A stretch of DNA of 7,677 nucleotides from Bacteroidales bacterium (GCA_017617475.1 JAFZWC010000027.1:1-7677), one strand, 5' to 3'; numbered from the stretch's first letter, positions 1-7,160 are shown. The notes: generated by a model from the letters alone, not told the origin. Made by a program: numbers and translations.

Positions 1-268
1 ACGGTTTAGGCTCTGCCCCTTTCGCTCGCCACTACTCAGGGTATCGACTTTTCTTTCTTTTCCTCCGGGTACTAAGATGTTTCAGTTCCCCGGGTTCGCC
101 CTCCCTCGCGGGAGTACCAGGTCTTCAACCTGGTGGGTTGCCCCATTCAGAGATGCTCGGATCAAAACCTGTTTGCAGTTCCCCGAGCCTTATCGCAGCT
201 TACCACGTCTTTCCTCGCCTCCGGATAGCCTAGGCATCCTCCGTTCGCTCTTACCTTCTTTCTCTTTT
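1..268 (-). rRNA. 23S ribosomal RNA, 5' part (partial, runs off left edge)
   Basis: This is the 5' portion of domain I of a large-subunit rRNA gene, read on the minus strand. Reading right to left it contains near-universal 23S blocks: GGATGCCTAGGC (around 225-244), GGGGAACTGAAACATCT followed by AGTACCC (around 68-95), and AGTAGTGGCGAGCGAA (around 21-37). Two rRNA-like hairpins are visible: CCAGGT/ACCTGG, and CTCCC/GGGAG closed by a GCGA tetraloop. The exact 5' end is uncertain by several bases and is placed from the usual distance to GGATGCC. The remainder of the gene lies left of base 1. There is no 16S rRNA or spacer tRNA on its 5' side; pepT ends only about 285 bases upstream. Open frames across this stretch are not genes. 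Confidence 0.95.
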
Positions 269-420
269 TATGCGTCAGCGCCTTCCGGCGCCTCCGCACG
301 TGAATCACACATCTCTGTGTTTGCTCTTGCCTATTGAAATTGTAGTCCGAAAATTTCCGTTTGATAACTTCATTTTATCAGACTAACTCTATCTTTTGCT
401 TTACCTCTAATCTATTCTCT

Positions 421-437
421 CAATATTGTCAAAGATC
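421..437 (-). promoter_or_regulatory. boxA-like antitermination element in the 23S leader
   Basis: The minus strand reads GATCTTTGACAATATTG. Its core CTTTGACA resembles the E. coli rRNA boxA core (CTCTTTAACA) and the TTCTTTGACAT element that I recall ahead of Bacteroidetes rRNA genes. BoxA in RNA recruits NusB/NusE and protects rRNA transcription from premature termination. Its position between promoter and 23S fits that role. Motif similarity is the only evidence. Confidence 0.55.
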
Positions 438-460
438 TCTTTTTCTTGGCTTTTGGCCGT

Positions 461-488
461 AAAAAATCCCGCTCTGTTTCAAACGGGA
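461..488 (-). terminator. Terminator-like hairpin at the 5' end of the 23S transcript
   Basis: On the minus strand TCCCG (488-484) can pair with CGGGA (471-467), with a 12-base loop, followed at once by six T residues (466-461). This is the shape of a weak intrinsic terminator, but it begins at the predicted transcription start, so it is more likely a 5' stabilising hairpin or an attenuation point overcome by antitermination. The stem is only 5 bp. Confidence 0.35.
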
Positions 489-491
489 CTG

Positions 492-523
492 CAAAGGTAG
501 AAATTATTTTTAAACCCGCAAAA
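492..523 (-). promoter_or_regulatory. Bacteroidetes-type promoter for the 23S rRNA
   Basis: The minus strand has a -33 element TTTTG (523-519), 19 spacer bases, then TACCTTTG (499-492), a perfect match to the Bacteroidetes -7 consensus TAnnTTTG used by their primary sigma factor. Transcription should start about 3 to 7 bases downstream, near 489-485. The layout and the following GCAGTCCCGTTT match the promoter of tRNA-Gln in this same window, which supports both calls. Confidence 0.75.
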
Positions 524-545
524 TTTTTTTCAAATTTTTTGCGGG
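515..545 (-). terminator. Hairpin terminator after pepT
   Basis: Eight bases beyond the pepT stop codon the minus strand forms a perfect 9-bp stem, CCCGCAAAA (545-537) with TTTTGCGGG (523-515), around an A/T-rich loop, followed by the T-rich but interrupted tail TTTAAAAATAATTT. It is placed to end the five-gene operon. Its distal arm overlaps the -33 element of the 23S promoter. The tail is a weaker U-tract than ideal, so efficiency is uncertain. Confidence 0.6.
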
Positions 546-552
546 GGAGGTA

Positions 553-1773
553 CTATTCGGCAAAGAGCCGGATGATGTTCAGGATAACCTCTGAGGCTTT
601 TTCCATGCTTTCCAGGGGAACGAACTCCATTTTGCCGTGGAAATTCAGGCCGCCGGCGAAGATGTTGGGGCACGGGAGGCCCTTGAAGGAGAGGTTGGCG
701 CCGTCGGTGCCGCCGCGGATGGGCTGGATGCGCGGCTGAACCCCGGCCATTTCCATAGCCTTCACCGCCTTATCTATAATATGGTAGTGCGGCTCCACCT
801 GTTCCCGCATGTTGTAGTACTGGTCTTTGAGCTCCAGCGTGACGGTACCGGCGCCGTAAATCTGGTTAATCCTGTCGGCGGCCTTGGCCATCATTTCCTT
901 GCGGGCTTCGAACTTGGCACGGTCGTGGTCACGGATGATATAGGCAAAGTCGGCCTCCTCTACGCTGCCCTTGAAGGAAATCAGGTGGAAAAAGCCCTCA
1001 TAGCCGGCGGTGTGCTCCGGACGGGCGAGGGCCGGCAGCAGGCTGTTCAGCTCCTGGCCGATAAGGATGGCATTGCGCATCTTGCCCTTGGCATAGCCCG
1101 GGTGCACGTTGCAGCCCTGGATGTGCAACTTGGCCGACGCAGCGTTGAAGTTCTCGAACTCCAGTTCCCCAATCTCGCCGCCGTCCATGGTGTAGGCATA
1201 GTCGGCCCCGAAGCGGGCGACGTCGAACTTGACCACGCCGCGGCCGATTTCCTCGTCCGGGGTGAAGCCGATGCGGATGGGCCCGTGCCTGAACTCCGGG
1301 TGCTCTACCATATACTGCACGGCGTGCATGATTTCGGCCACGCCGGCTTTGTCGTCGGCCCCCAGAAGGGTGGTGCCGTCCGTGGTGATGAGGGTCTGGC
1401 CCTTGTAGTGGAGCATTTCCGGAAACTCGGAAGGTTTGAGCTGCAGGCCGGGAACGCCTTTGAGGTCGATGGCGCCGCCGTCGTAGTTCTCAATGATCTG
1501 CGGCTTGATGTCGGCCCCGCTGGCGTCGGGCGCCGTGTCCACATGGGCAATGAATCCCACGGCAGGGACTTCGTGGTCCAGGTTGGACGGGATGGAGCCC
1601 ATCACGTAGCCGTACTCGTCAAGGGTAACCTCAACGCCCAGGGCTTTCAGCTCGGCCTCCAGCATGCGCAGCAGGTCCCACTCCTTAGCCGCCGACGGCT
1701 GGCTTTCACTTTCTTCATTGGACTGCGTGTCCACCGACACGTAGCGTAAAAATCTATTTAACAGTTTTTCCAT
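553..1773 (-). CDS. pepT: Peptidase T (tripeptide aminopeptidase)
   Basis: This is a cytoplasmic di-zinc aminopeptidase of the M20B family that removes the N-terminal residue from tripeptides. At 406 residues it is full length for PepT. The active-site residues known from E. coli PepT are all present: H77 and D79 in AHVDT, the metal-bridging D140 in LGADDK, E174 and E175 in TPDEEIGRG (general base and metal ligand), D197 in TMDGGE, and H379 in LNFHGKMEF. The GGTDGANLS block (354-362) is also typical. It has no signal peptide. The ATG lies 20 bases inside the end of the OPT transporter gene, pointing to translational coupling; the N-terminus MEKLLNRFLRYVSVDTQS aligns naturally with the family start. 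It is the last gene of the operon and is followed by a hairpin. Together with the transporter it would digest imported peptides. Confidence 0.97.
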   Translation of the reverse strand: MEKLLNRFLRYVSVDTQSNEESESQPSAAKEWDLLRMLEAELKALGVEVTLDEYGYVMGSIPSNLDHEVPAVGFIAHVDTAPDASGADIKPQIIENYDGGAIDLKGVPGLQLKPSEFPEMLHYKGQTLITTDGTTLLGADDKAGVAEIMHAVQYMVEHPEFRHGPIRIGFTPDEEIGRGVVKFDVARFGADYAYTMDGGEIGELEFENFNAASAKLHIQGCNVHPGYAKGKMRNAILIGQELNSLLPALARPEHTAGYEGFFHLISFKGSVEEADFAYIIRDHDRAKFEARKEMMAKAADRINQIYGAGTVTLELKDQYYNMREQVEPHYHIIDKAVKAMEMAGVQPRIQPIRGGTDGANLSFKGLPCPNIFAGGLNFHGKMEFVPLESMEKASEVILNIIRLFAE

Positions 1774-3733
1774 CTTTCATTGAAGCTATAATCGTGTAAA
1801 CAATGAGGGCCAGATACGGCAGTATGGCTACGGGCTCACCAAACTTGGCGGCCCAGTCTGTGAGGTAGAGGTCTACGTTGGCAAAGCGCAGGATGGCGCT
1901 CACCACGCCCATGAGGGCGCCGCCGGCAATGAAACCGGAAGCGATAAGGGTACCCTTCTCCATGCGGGCGTTGTTCAAAGCGGCATCCTTGGAGCGCGTG
2001 CTCACGAACCAGGAAATGGCGCCGCCCACTACCAGAGGCAGGTTCAGGTCAATGGGGATGAACATACCCAGGGCAAACGGCAGGGCCGGGACCTTGCAGA
2101 AATTGAGCACCAGGGCTATGGCCGCACCAATACCGTAAAGCAGCCAGGGTGCGCCGCCGCCACTGAACATGGGCTGGATCACGGCCGCCATGGCATTGGC
2201 CTGCGGGGCAACCAGGGCCTGGTCTCCGGTGAAGCCGTAAGTCTTATTGAGCACCAGCATCACGCCGCAGACGGTAACGGCCGAAACCGCCACGCCCAGG
2301 AACTTCCACCCTTCCTGGACCTTGGGCGTAGAGCCCAGCCAGTAACCAATCTTGAGGTCCGTGATGAAGGAGCCCGCCACGGCCAGCGCGGTGCAGACCA
2401 CGCCGCCGATGATAAGGGCCGCAGCCATGCCGGCATTGCCCTTGAGCCCGACAGCCACCAGAATGAGGGAGGCAATGATGAGGGTCATGAGCGTCATGCC
2501 GCTCACGGGGTTGGAGCCCACGATGGCAATGGCGTTGGCCGCCACCGTGGTGAAGAGGAAGCTGATGACCGTCACGATGACCAGTCCCACCAGCGCCTGC
2601 CACACATTGTGCACCACACCGCCAAAGGCAAAGAAGGCAAAGATGCAGAGCAGGGCTATCACCACGCCAAAGACAATGGTCTTCATGGGAATGTCTTCCT
2701 CTGTGCGCAGCGCCTTTTCATTCAGCGTCCCGGGCTTGCGCTTGAACTCCTTGACCGCCAGTCCCGCGGCGCTCTTGATGACGCCGAAGCTCTTGACAAT
2801 GCCAATCACCCCGGCCGTAGCAATGCCGCCAATGCCGATATGCCGTGCATAAGTCTTGAAAATCTCCTCCGGCGACATCTGCCCCACGGTAGCGGCGATG
2901 CCCGTGCCCATGAGGTCTATTACATCGGCCCCCCAGATAAGATTCATGAGGGGGATAATGACCAGCCACACCAGCAGGGAGCCGCAGCAGATGATGAAGG
3001 AATACTTGAGGCCGATGATATAGCCCAGTCCCAGCACGGCGGCGCCGGTGTTCATCTTGAGGACAAGCTTGGCTTTGTCGGCCACGGCAGCCCCCCAGCC
3101 CATGACGGTGGTGGAGATGGTCTCGGCCCAGGTGCCGAAGGTGGCGATGGCAAAGTCATAGAGACCGCCGATGATACCCGCCGTGATGAGGGTCTTGGCG
3201 CTGGAACCGCCGCCCTCGCCGCTCACCAGGACCTGCGTGGTGGCAGTAGCCTCCGGGAAAGGATATTTCCCGTGCATTTCCTTCACAAAATACTTGCGGA
3301 AGGGAATGAGGAAGAGGATGCCCAGCACGCCGCCCAGCAGGGAGCTCAGCGCCATTTGCCAGAAACTCACCTCAACGCCCAGGATGTAGATGGCGGGCAG
3401 GGTGAAGATGGCTCCGGCCACCACGGCGCCGGAACAGCCGCCTATGCTCTGGATAATCACGTTCTGGCTCAGGCCCTGCTTGAGGCCCAGGGCGCCGGTA
3501 AGGCCCACGGCAATGATGGCAATGGGGATGGCCGCCTCAAACACCTGGCCCACCTTGAGGCCCAGGTAAGCGGCGGCGGCGCTGAACAGGATTACCATCA
3601 GGATGCCCACGGCTACGGAGTACGGGGTAGCCTCGGCATACTTCTGCGCGGGGTCCAGGAGGGGTTTGTACTCCTCTCCGGGCCGCAGTTCCCGCTGCGC
3701 GTTCTCCGGCAGCGAAAGGTTTTTGTCGCTCAT
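1754..3733 (-). CDS. OPT family oligopeptide transporter
   Basis: This is an inner-membrane transporter of the oligopeptide transporter (OPT/YSL) family, 659 residues, in the usual size range of prokaryotic members. After a hydrophilic N-terminus of about 35 residues it is almost entirely hydrophobic, with roughly 14 to 16 membrane spans by eye. Family signatures are present: GGCSGAVVAGA (98-108), the KYPFPEATA loop (156-164, family form YPFPE), GSNPVSGMT (406-414), and DLKIGYWLGSTP (459-470). A hydrophilic loop lies near residues 325-350. Characterised OPT proteins are proton-coupled importers of small peptides or metal chelates; the neighbouring pepT favours peptides here. The ATG lies 3 bases after the DUF4249 stop, and the 3' end overlaps pepT by 20 bases. 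Family assignment is firm; the exact substrate is inferred. Confidence 0.93.
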   Translation of the reverse strand: MSDKNLSLPENAQRELRPGEEYKPLLDPAQKYAEATPYSVAVGILMVILFSAAAAYLGLKVGQVFEAAIPIAIIAVGLTGALGLKQGLSQNVIIQSIGGCSGAVVAGAIFTLPAIYILGVEVSFWQMALSSLLGGVLGILFLIPFRKYFVKEMHGKYPFPEATATTQVLVSGEGGGSSAKTLITAGIIGGLYDFAIATFGTWAETISTTVMGWGAAVADKAKLVLKMNTGAAVLGLGYIIGLKYSFIICCGSLLVWLVIIPLMNLIWGADVIDLMGTGIAATVGQMSPEEIFKTYARHIGIGGIATAGVIGIVKSFGVIKSAAGLAVKEFKRKPGTLNEKALRTEEDIPMKTIVFGVVIALLCIFAFFAFGGVVHNVWQALVGLVIVTVISFLFTTVAANAIAIVGSNPVSGMTLMTLIIASLILVAVGLKGNAGMAAALIIGGVVCTALAVAGSFITDLKIGYWLGSTPKVQEGWKFLGVAVSAVTVCGVMLVLNKTYGFTGDQALVAPQANAMAAVIQPMFSGGGAPWLLYGIGAAIALVLNFCKVPALPFALGMFIPIDLNLPLVVGGAISWFVSTRSKDAALNNARMEKGTLIASGFIAGGALMGVVSAILRFANVDLYLTDWAAKFGEPVAILPYLALIVYTIIASMKDGKTVK

Positions 3734-3736
3734 ATC

Positions 3737-4585
3737 TTATTTTTCTTTGGGTTTTACCAGTTGGATGCATTTTTCCCCGGCCACGCCGTAACCCGCCCAA
3801 TAGCCCAGTGCGCCCTGCATGCCCTGCTCCAGGTCTGAATCCGTGCGGGCGCTCAAATTGCCCACATTGGTCATGATCATGTTCTCAAAGTTTTGCCAGA
3901 ACAGGAAGGTGGGCCGGTCCATGGTGCACAGTTTCACCCACAGCTCCTGCCCTTCCTTGAGATTGGGCATGTCAATGTAGTCCAGCAGGCGCTGCGTGCT
4001 GTACAGGAACAATTCCGTGTAGCCGTTCAGCTGCTCGTCGGAGCAGGTAGCCATGGCCGACGGATGGTAATGCGCATCCACGTCCGTAGTCTTGGTGAAC
4101 AGTTTATAGTAGTTTCCCTTGGGCGCCGGGTCCGTGAAGCCGCAGTTGACGAAGCAGAGGCTGTCGGAAACGGATTTCACATAAACGGTATCCAGCGGGA
4201 CGGGGTCCGGGATGGTGGTGGTGGCCGTAGCCAGGTAATCCTTGTATTCCACCTTGAGGGTATAGGTCTTCCCTACCTCGCCGGTAATCTTGGAACTGGT
4301 GAAGATGTAGGGCGGGAAATACTGGGAGTCGGCCATGCCGGTGAGGACGACGGTGTTCTCTCCGTCGGAGACGCTCACCCTGGCCCATTTGGCCAGGTGG
4401 TCCAGCAGGTCCTTGGGATACATTTCCTTCCCCGTGACAATGCCGATACTCTCCGACACCGTCACAATGGGATGGCCGCCGCTTTCTATCCAGCCTTCCA
4501 CCACCAGCTGGGATTTGCCGGCGGGCTGCTGCTTGCTGCAGGCAATCAGCACAAGGAATAACGGTATGAGGAACCTGGCTTTCAT
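3737..4585 (-). CDS. DUF4249 domain lipoprotein, partner of the TonB-dependent receptor
   Basis: This 282-residue lipoprotein starts with a short signal peptide and the lipobox LIAC, with Cys16 as the acylated residue. The mature part opens with LVVEGWIESGG (27-37), the typical beginning of the Bacteroidetes DUF4249 family, and continues through a central segment rich in beta strands and Thr/Tyr. Such proteins are usually encoded next to a TonB-dependent receptor, as here: the ATG directly follows the receptor's TAG with no gap. A role as a surface or periplasmic accessory to the receptor is likely, but the family has no proven biochemical function. The residues after the Cys (SKQQPAGK) lack the acidic cluster of known Bacteroidetes surface-export signals, so which side of the outer membrane it faces is open. 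The next gene begins 3 bases downstream. Confidence 0.88.
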   Translation of the reverse strand: MKARFLIPLFLVLIACSKQQPAGKSQLVVEGWIESGGHPIVTVSESIGIVTGKEMYPKDLLDHLAKWARVSVSDGENTVVLTGMADSQYFPPYIFTSSKITGEVGKTYTLKVEYKDYLATATTTIPDPVPLDTVYVKSVSDSLCFVNCGFTDPAPKGNYYKLFTKTTDVDAHYHPSAMATCSDEQLNGYTELFLYSTQRLLDYIDMPNLKEGQELWVKLCTMDRPTFLFWQNFENMIMTNVGNLSARTDSDLEQGMQGALGYWAGYGVAGEKCIQLVKPKEK

Positions 4586-6607
4586 CTAAAAGGTATGGAA
4601 ATAGGCCAGGGCCGGCATGAAGCGGATTTGCATCTCATTGGGCTTGAACACGTAGGCGGTGAAATTGTCGTTGGCATGGAGGCCGTAACCTACGGCGTTC
4701 ACCCGGCCCAGGACGTTGTACATGGAAAAGTTGATGCCGTTCTTCCCTTTTGGCCCTTTGTGGAAATACCAGTTGACGCTCAGGTCCAGCTTGGCATAGG
4801 TGGGGAGGTACTCCCCGTTGTAGGGACCGTACTCGCAGACCATGCGGCTGCCCACCACATAGAAAGAGGTGGGGCGGGTATAGGGCGTTCCGCTGGCCAT
4901 CACAAAGGTACCGCCCACATCCCATTTGCCAAAGTCATAGGTGGCCACTATGTCCAGTTCATGCACCCGCTCGTGGTTGGAGGGATACTCTCCGGGGAAG
5001 TTGTCGAAGGTTCTCAGGCTTCGGCAGAAAGCGTAGCTGATCCAGCCGGTAAGGTGGCCGCTCTGTTTCTGGACCATGAGGTTGACGCCAAAGGTTCGGC
5101 CGTCGCCGCGGCTGGTACTGCTCTCCAACGAGTAGGAACCGTTATACATGTCCATGATGGTCCCCGTGTATTCCAGCTGGTTGTACAGCATCTTGTAAAA
5201 GAGTTCCGTGGAAACCGCCAGGCCGCCGTCCAGGAAGTCCACGTTGTAGGAAAGGGAGAAATTGTGGGACCACTGCGGTGCCTGCAGGTCTCCGGCCATG
5301 ACCCAGAACTCATTGGGCATGCCGGAGGAAGTGAGGCCCACCTGGAACATGTTCTGGCGCTTGATGCCGTATCTGAGGTCTATCTTCCCGGCGTCCATCA
5401 GGTTGGCTATGAGGCAGAGTTCCGGGGTGGGGCCCCAGTAGAACCTGCCTTCCGGGCTCAGGTACAGGTTGACGCCCAGGCCGGCCTTCAATTGCAGCCA
5501 GATGCCCAGGTCCCGGCTGTACTGGGCGCTCAGGATGGCTTCCCCGGCGTTCTGGACGGGGACACTGCCGTTGTTGGCGGCGTCGTTCATGTGCCCCTCC
5601 GAGTAGGGATTCTGCGGCTGGACGTTGTAGTAGGACAGGTGGGCGTTAAAGTCCCAGCCGGCCCAGTGGACACTGGCCCTGTATCCGGCGTCGCGGATGT
5701 AGGATTCCATCCTCCCGTAAACGCCGAAGGCCTTGATGCGCGGATCCAGGCCGAAGGTAGTCCCATATACCGTCTGCTTGAGCGTGACGTCCGGGAAGTA
5801 GTGGTTCCAGTGGATGGCGCCCAGGGCGTTGTACCATTTGGCGTCCACGTTCTCTACCAGTCCCCCCTTGAACGAAGCGGCGTCCAGGCAGCCGAAGAGG
5901 TCTACCCAGATGCGGTCCCGCTGCCCCGGCTTCCAGATCCAGGTAATGTTGGCGTCCGTGAAACCGTAGCGCATGGGTTTGTCTTCATACTTGAGGAAAT
6001 GCCCGTAAACCAGGTTGATGAAGGTGCGCCGGACGCTGATTTCCAGGGATGACTTTTTCCCCAGCGGAAGGTCCATGGTTCCCGACGCACAAAGCAGGCC
6101 CACGGAGAAGTTCCCGCGAACTTTGCGCGCCACCGTGTCCGGGAGCTGCATGTCCACCACGCCGCCAATGCGGGGTTCCTGACCGGCCGACGTACTGTAT
6201 TGCATTCCCCGGAAATGCGGGGAGTTGAAGACGGAGAACATGCCCAGCATATGGGAAACGCCGTAAAGGGGAACGCCCTGCTGGGCCACCAGGGTATGGG
6301 AATGGTCCCCGCCCTGCATGTAAATGCCACCGTCCACCTCCGTGTTCAGCTGCACGCTGGGCAGCAGACGCACAAAGCGGATGGGGTCCGGATTGCCCAG
6401 AAAAGACGGTACGGCGGAAATCTTGTCCACATTGACTTCTCCGCTGATACCGCGCTGGTTCAGGACCATGGGCTTGCGCAAATGCTCTGTGATGACGGAA
6501 CGCTCCAGGTTCAGGTTGGCCACGCTGTCCGGCTCCTGGGCCTTTGCGCCCAGGGCCGCGGCCAGCAGACCCGCCAGCACCAGTATGCTATTCCGTAGAA
6601 AGCACAT
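4586..6607 (-). CDS. TonB-dependent outer-membrane receptor (short form)
   Basis: This is an outer-membrane beta-barrel receptor of 673 residues from the chosen ATG. A signal peptide is evident, with likely cleavage at AKA|Q after residue 23. The plug region covers roughly residues 45-155 and has hallmarks of the class: VRLLPSVQ, GGIYMQGG, LVAQQGVPLYGVSHMLGMFSVF and the closing RIGGVVDMQL. The rest alternates short polar turns with aromatic-rich strands, and the protein ends in Phe (YFHTF), the usual signal for barrel insertion by BAM. It lacks the N-terminal carboxypeptidase-regulatory-like domain that many Bacteroidetes relatives carry, and no clear TonB box was found. An in-frame TTG at 6625 would add six residues; the ATG at 6607 is preferred because it gives a better signal peptide. 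It overlaps the upstream lipoprotein gene by 20 bases and abuts the DUF4249 gene. Peptide uptake is inferred from the operon. Confidence 0.9.
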   Translation of the reverse strand: MCFLRNSILVLAGLLAAALGAKAQEPDSVANLNLERSVITEHLRKPMVLNQRGISGEVNVDKISAVPSFLGNPDPIRFVRLLPSVQLNTEVDGGIYMQGGDHSHTLVAQQGVPLYGVSHMLGMFSVFNSPHFRGMQYSTSAGQEPRIGGVVDMQLPDTVARKVRGNFSVGLLCASGTMDLPLGKKSSLEISVRRTFINLVYGHFLKYEDKPMRYGFTDANITWIWKPGQRDRIWVDLFGCLDAASFKGGLVENVDAKWYNALGAIHWNHYFPDVTLKQTVYGTTFGLDPRIKAFGVYGRMESYIRDAGYRASVHWAGWDFNAHLSYYNVQPQNPYSEGHMNDAANNGSVPVQNAGEAILSAQYSRDLGIWLQLKAGLGVNLYLSPEGRFYWGPTPELCLIANLMDAGKIDLRYGIKRQNMFQVGLTSSGMPNEFWVMAGDLQAPQWSHNFSLSYNVDFLDGGLAVSTELFYKMLYNQLEYTGTIMDMYNGSYSLESSTSRGDGRTFGVNLMVQKQSGHLTGWISYAFCRSLRTFDNFPGEYPSNHERVHELDIVATYDFGKWDVGGTFVMASGTPYTRPTSFYVVGSRMVCEYGPYNGEYLPTYAKLDLSVNWYFHKGPKGKNGINFSMYNVLGRVNAVGYGLHANDNFTAYVFKPNEMQIRFMPALAYFHTF

Positions 6608-7160
6608 ACTCAAGGAGATAGTCAATCAGCGGGTCTACCAGCAGCAGGCTGCGAACCGCATAGGAAGTGCCGTCGTCAAAGCGGAAGACCGGCACCAGTT
6701 GCTGGACGGTTTCCCCGGCCTCTGTGTACTCGTACGTCTCAAAGCCCAGGCTGGCTACCCTGATGCCGTAATTGTAGACATCGGCATGGATGAGGTCCTC
6801 CAGGTCGGTAGAAATACTGGGGGTAATCTTCCCCTCAAGGGTAATTCCGCCGTAAAAATCGGCCGTGAAGCGCCTTAGACGGTAGCGGACCTCCAGCAGC
6901 GTTTTGCCATTCTTCTCATAGGTGTATACTATACCGCTGAGTCTCAGGGATATGTGGCTGTTGGCCAGCACTTCCCCCCGGTAATCCGTGATGGTATCCA
7001 GTTCCAGCGCCTCCACAAATGGGGCAAAGGCCTCATCCAACTGCTTCTTATGCAGTTCTTCCTGAGTAAAGGGATGCATGTCCTCCTGTACCTCTTCCGG
7101 CAGCTTCTGGCACCCCGCCAGCAGCGCCAAAACGGCCATTATGGTAAGAACACGCTTCAT
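6588..7160 (-). CDS. Unrecognised lipoprotein, first gene of the peptide operon
   Basis: This 190-residue protein is not one I recognise. It has a clear lipoprotein signal peptide (MKRVLTIMAVLALLAGC) with lipobox LAGC and acylated Cys17. The mature start (QKLPEEVQEDMHPFTQEEL) is acidic and probably helical or flexible. From about residue 60 it becomes alternating, strand-like and Tyr-rich (for example SGIVYTYEKNGKTLLEVRY), and it contains the tract GGITLEGKITPSISTDL. There are no extra cysteines and no visible catalytic motif, so a binding or structural role at the envelope is more likely than an enzyme. It heads the operon, and its last 20 bases overlap the start of the receptor gene, so it is probably a functional partner of that receptor. 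Its own promoter was not clearly found in the 86 bases between it and tRNA-Gln. Confidence 0.8.
   Translation of the reverse strand: MKRVLTIMAVLALLAGCQKLPEEVQEDMHPFTQEELHKKQLDEAFAPFVEALELDTITDYRGEVLANSHISLRLSGIVYTYEKNGKTLLEVRYRLRRFTADFYGGITLEGKITPSISTDLEDLIHADVYNYGIRVASLGFETYEYTEAGETVQQLVPVFRFDDGTSYAVRSLLLVDPLIDYLLEYVLSTE

Larger units (their letters stand above)
269..489 (-). other. 23S rRNA leader with hairpins
   Basis: About 220 bases lie between the predicted transcription start (near 489) and the 23S 5' end, with no coding sequence and no tRNA. On the minus strand the leader can form TGATAA/TTATCA (362-367 with 375-380), ACACA-GAGA-TGTGT (307-320) and GCGCC-GGAA-GGCGC (278-291); the last two have GNRA-type tetraloops. 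The hairpin nearest the 23S end may be part of the stem cut during rRNA maturation, but its partner near the 23S 3' end is outside the window. The hairpins are visible in the sequence; the processing role is inferred. Confidence 0.6.

Noticed and set aside
77..337. A plus-strand open frame of 86 codons.
   Set aside because: It lies across the 23S rRNA 5' region and its leader on the opposite strand.
446..552. A spacer tRNA or 16S 3' end upstream of the 23S gene.
   Set aside because: I looked for a cloverleaf and for the 16S 3' anti-Shine-Dalgarno block and found neither; the stretch is explained by a terminator, a promoter and a leader hairpin.
637..6052. Long plus-strand open frames opposite pepT, the OPT gene and the receptor gene.
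   Set aside because: They are rich in Gly, Ala, Val and His with no coherent domain, as expected of antisense frames in GC-rich coding DNA; the minus-strand frames have clear family motifs.
6608..6625. An in-frame TTG start that would lengthen the receptor by six residues.
   Set aside because: TTG starts are uncommon, and the extra residues (MTISLS) weaken the signal peptide, while the ATG at 6607 gives a normal one and a 20-base overlap.
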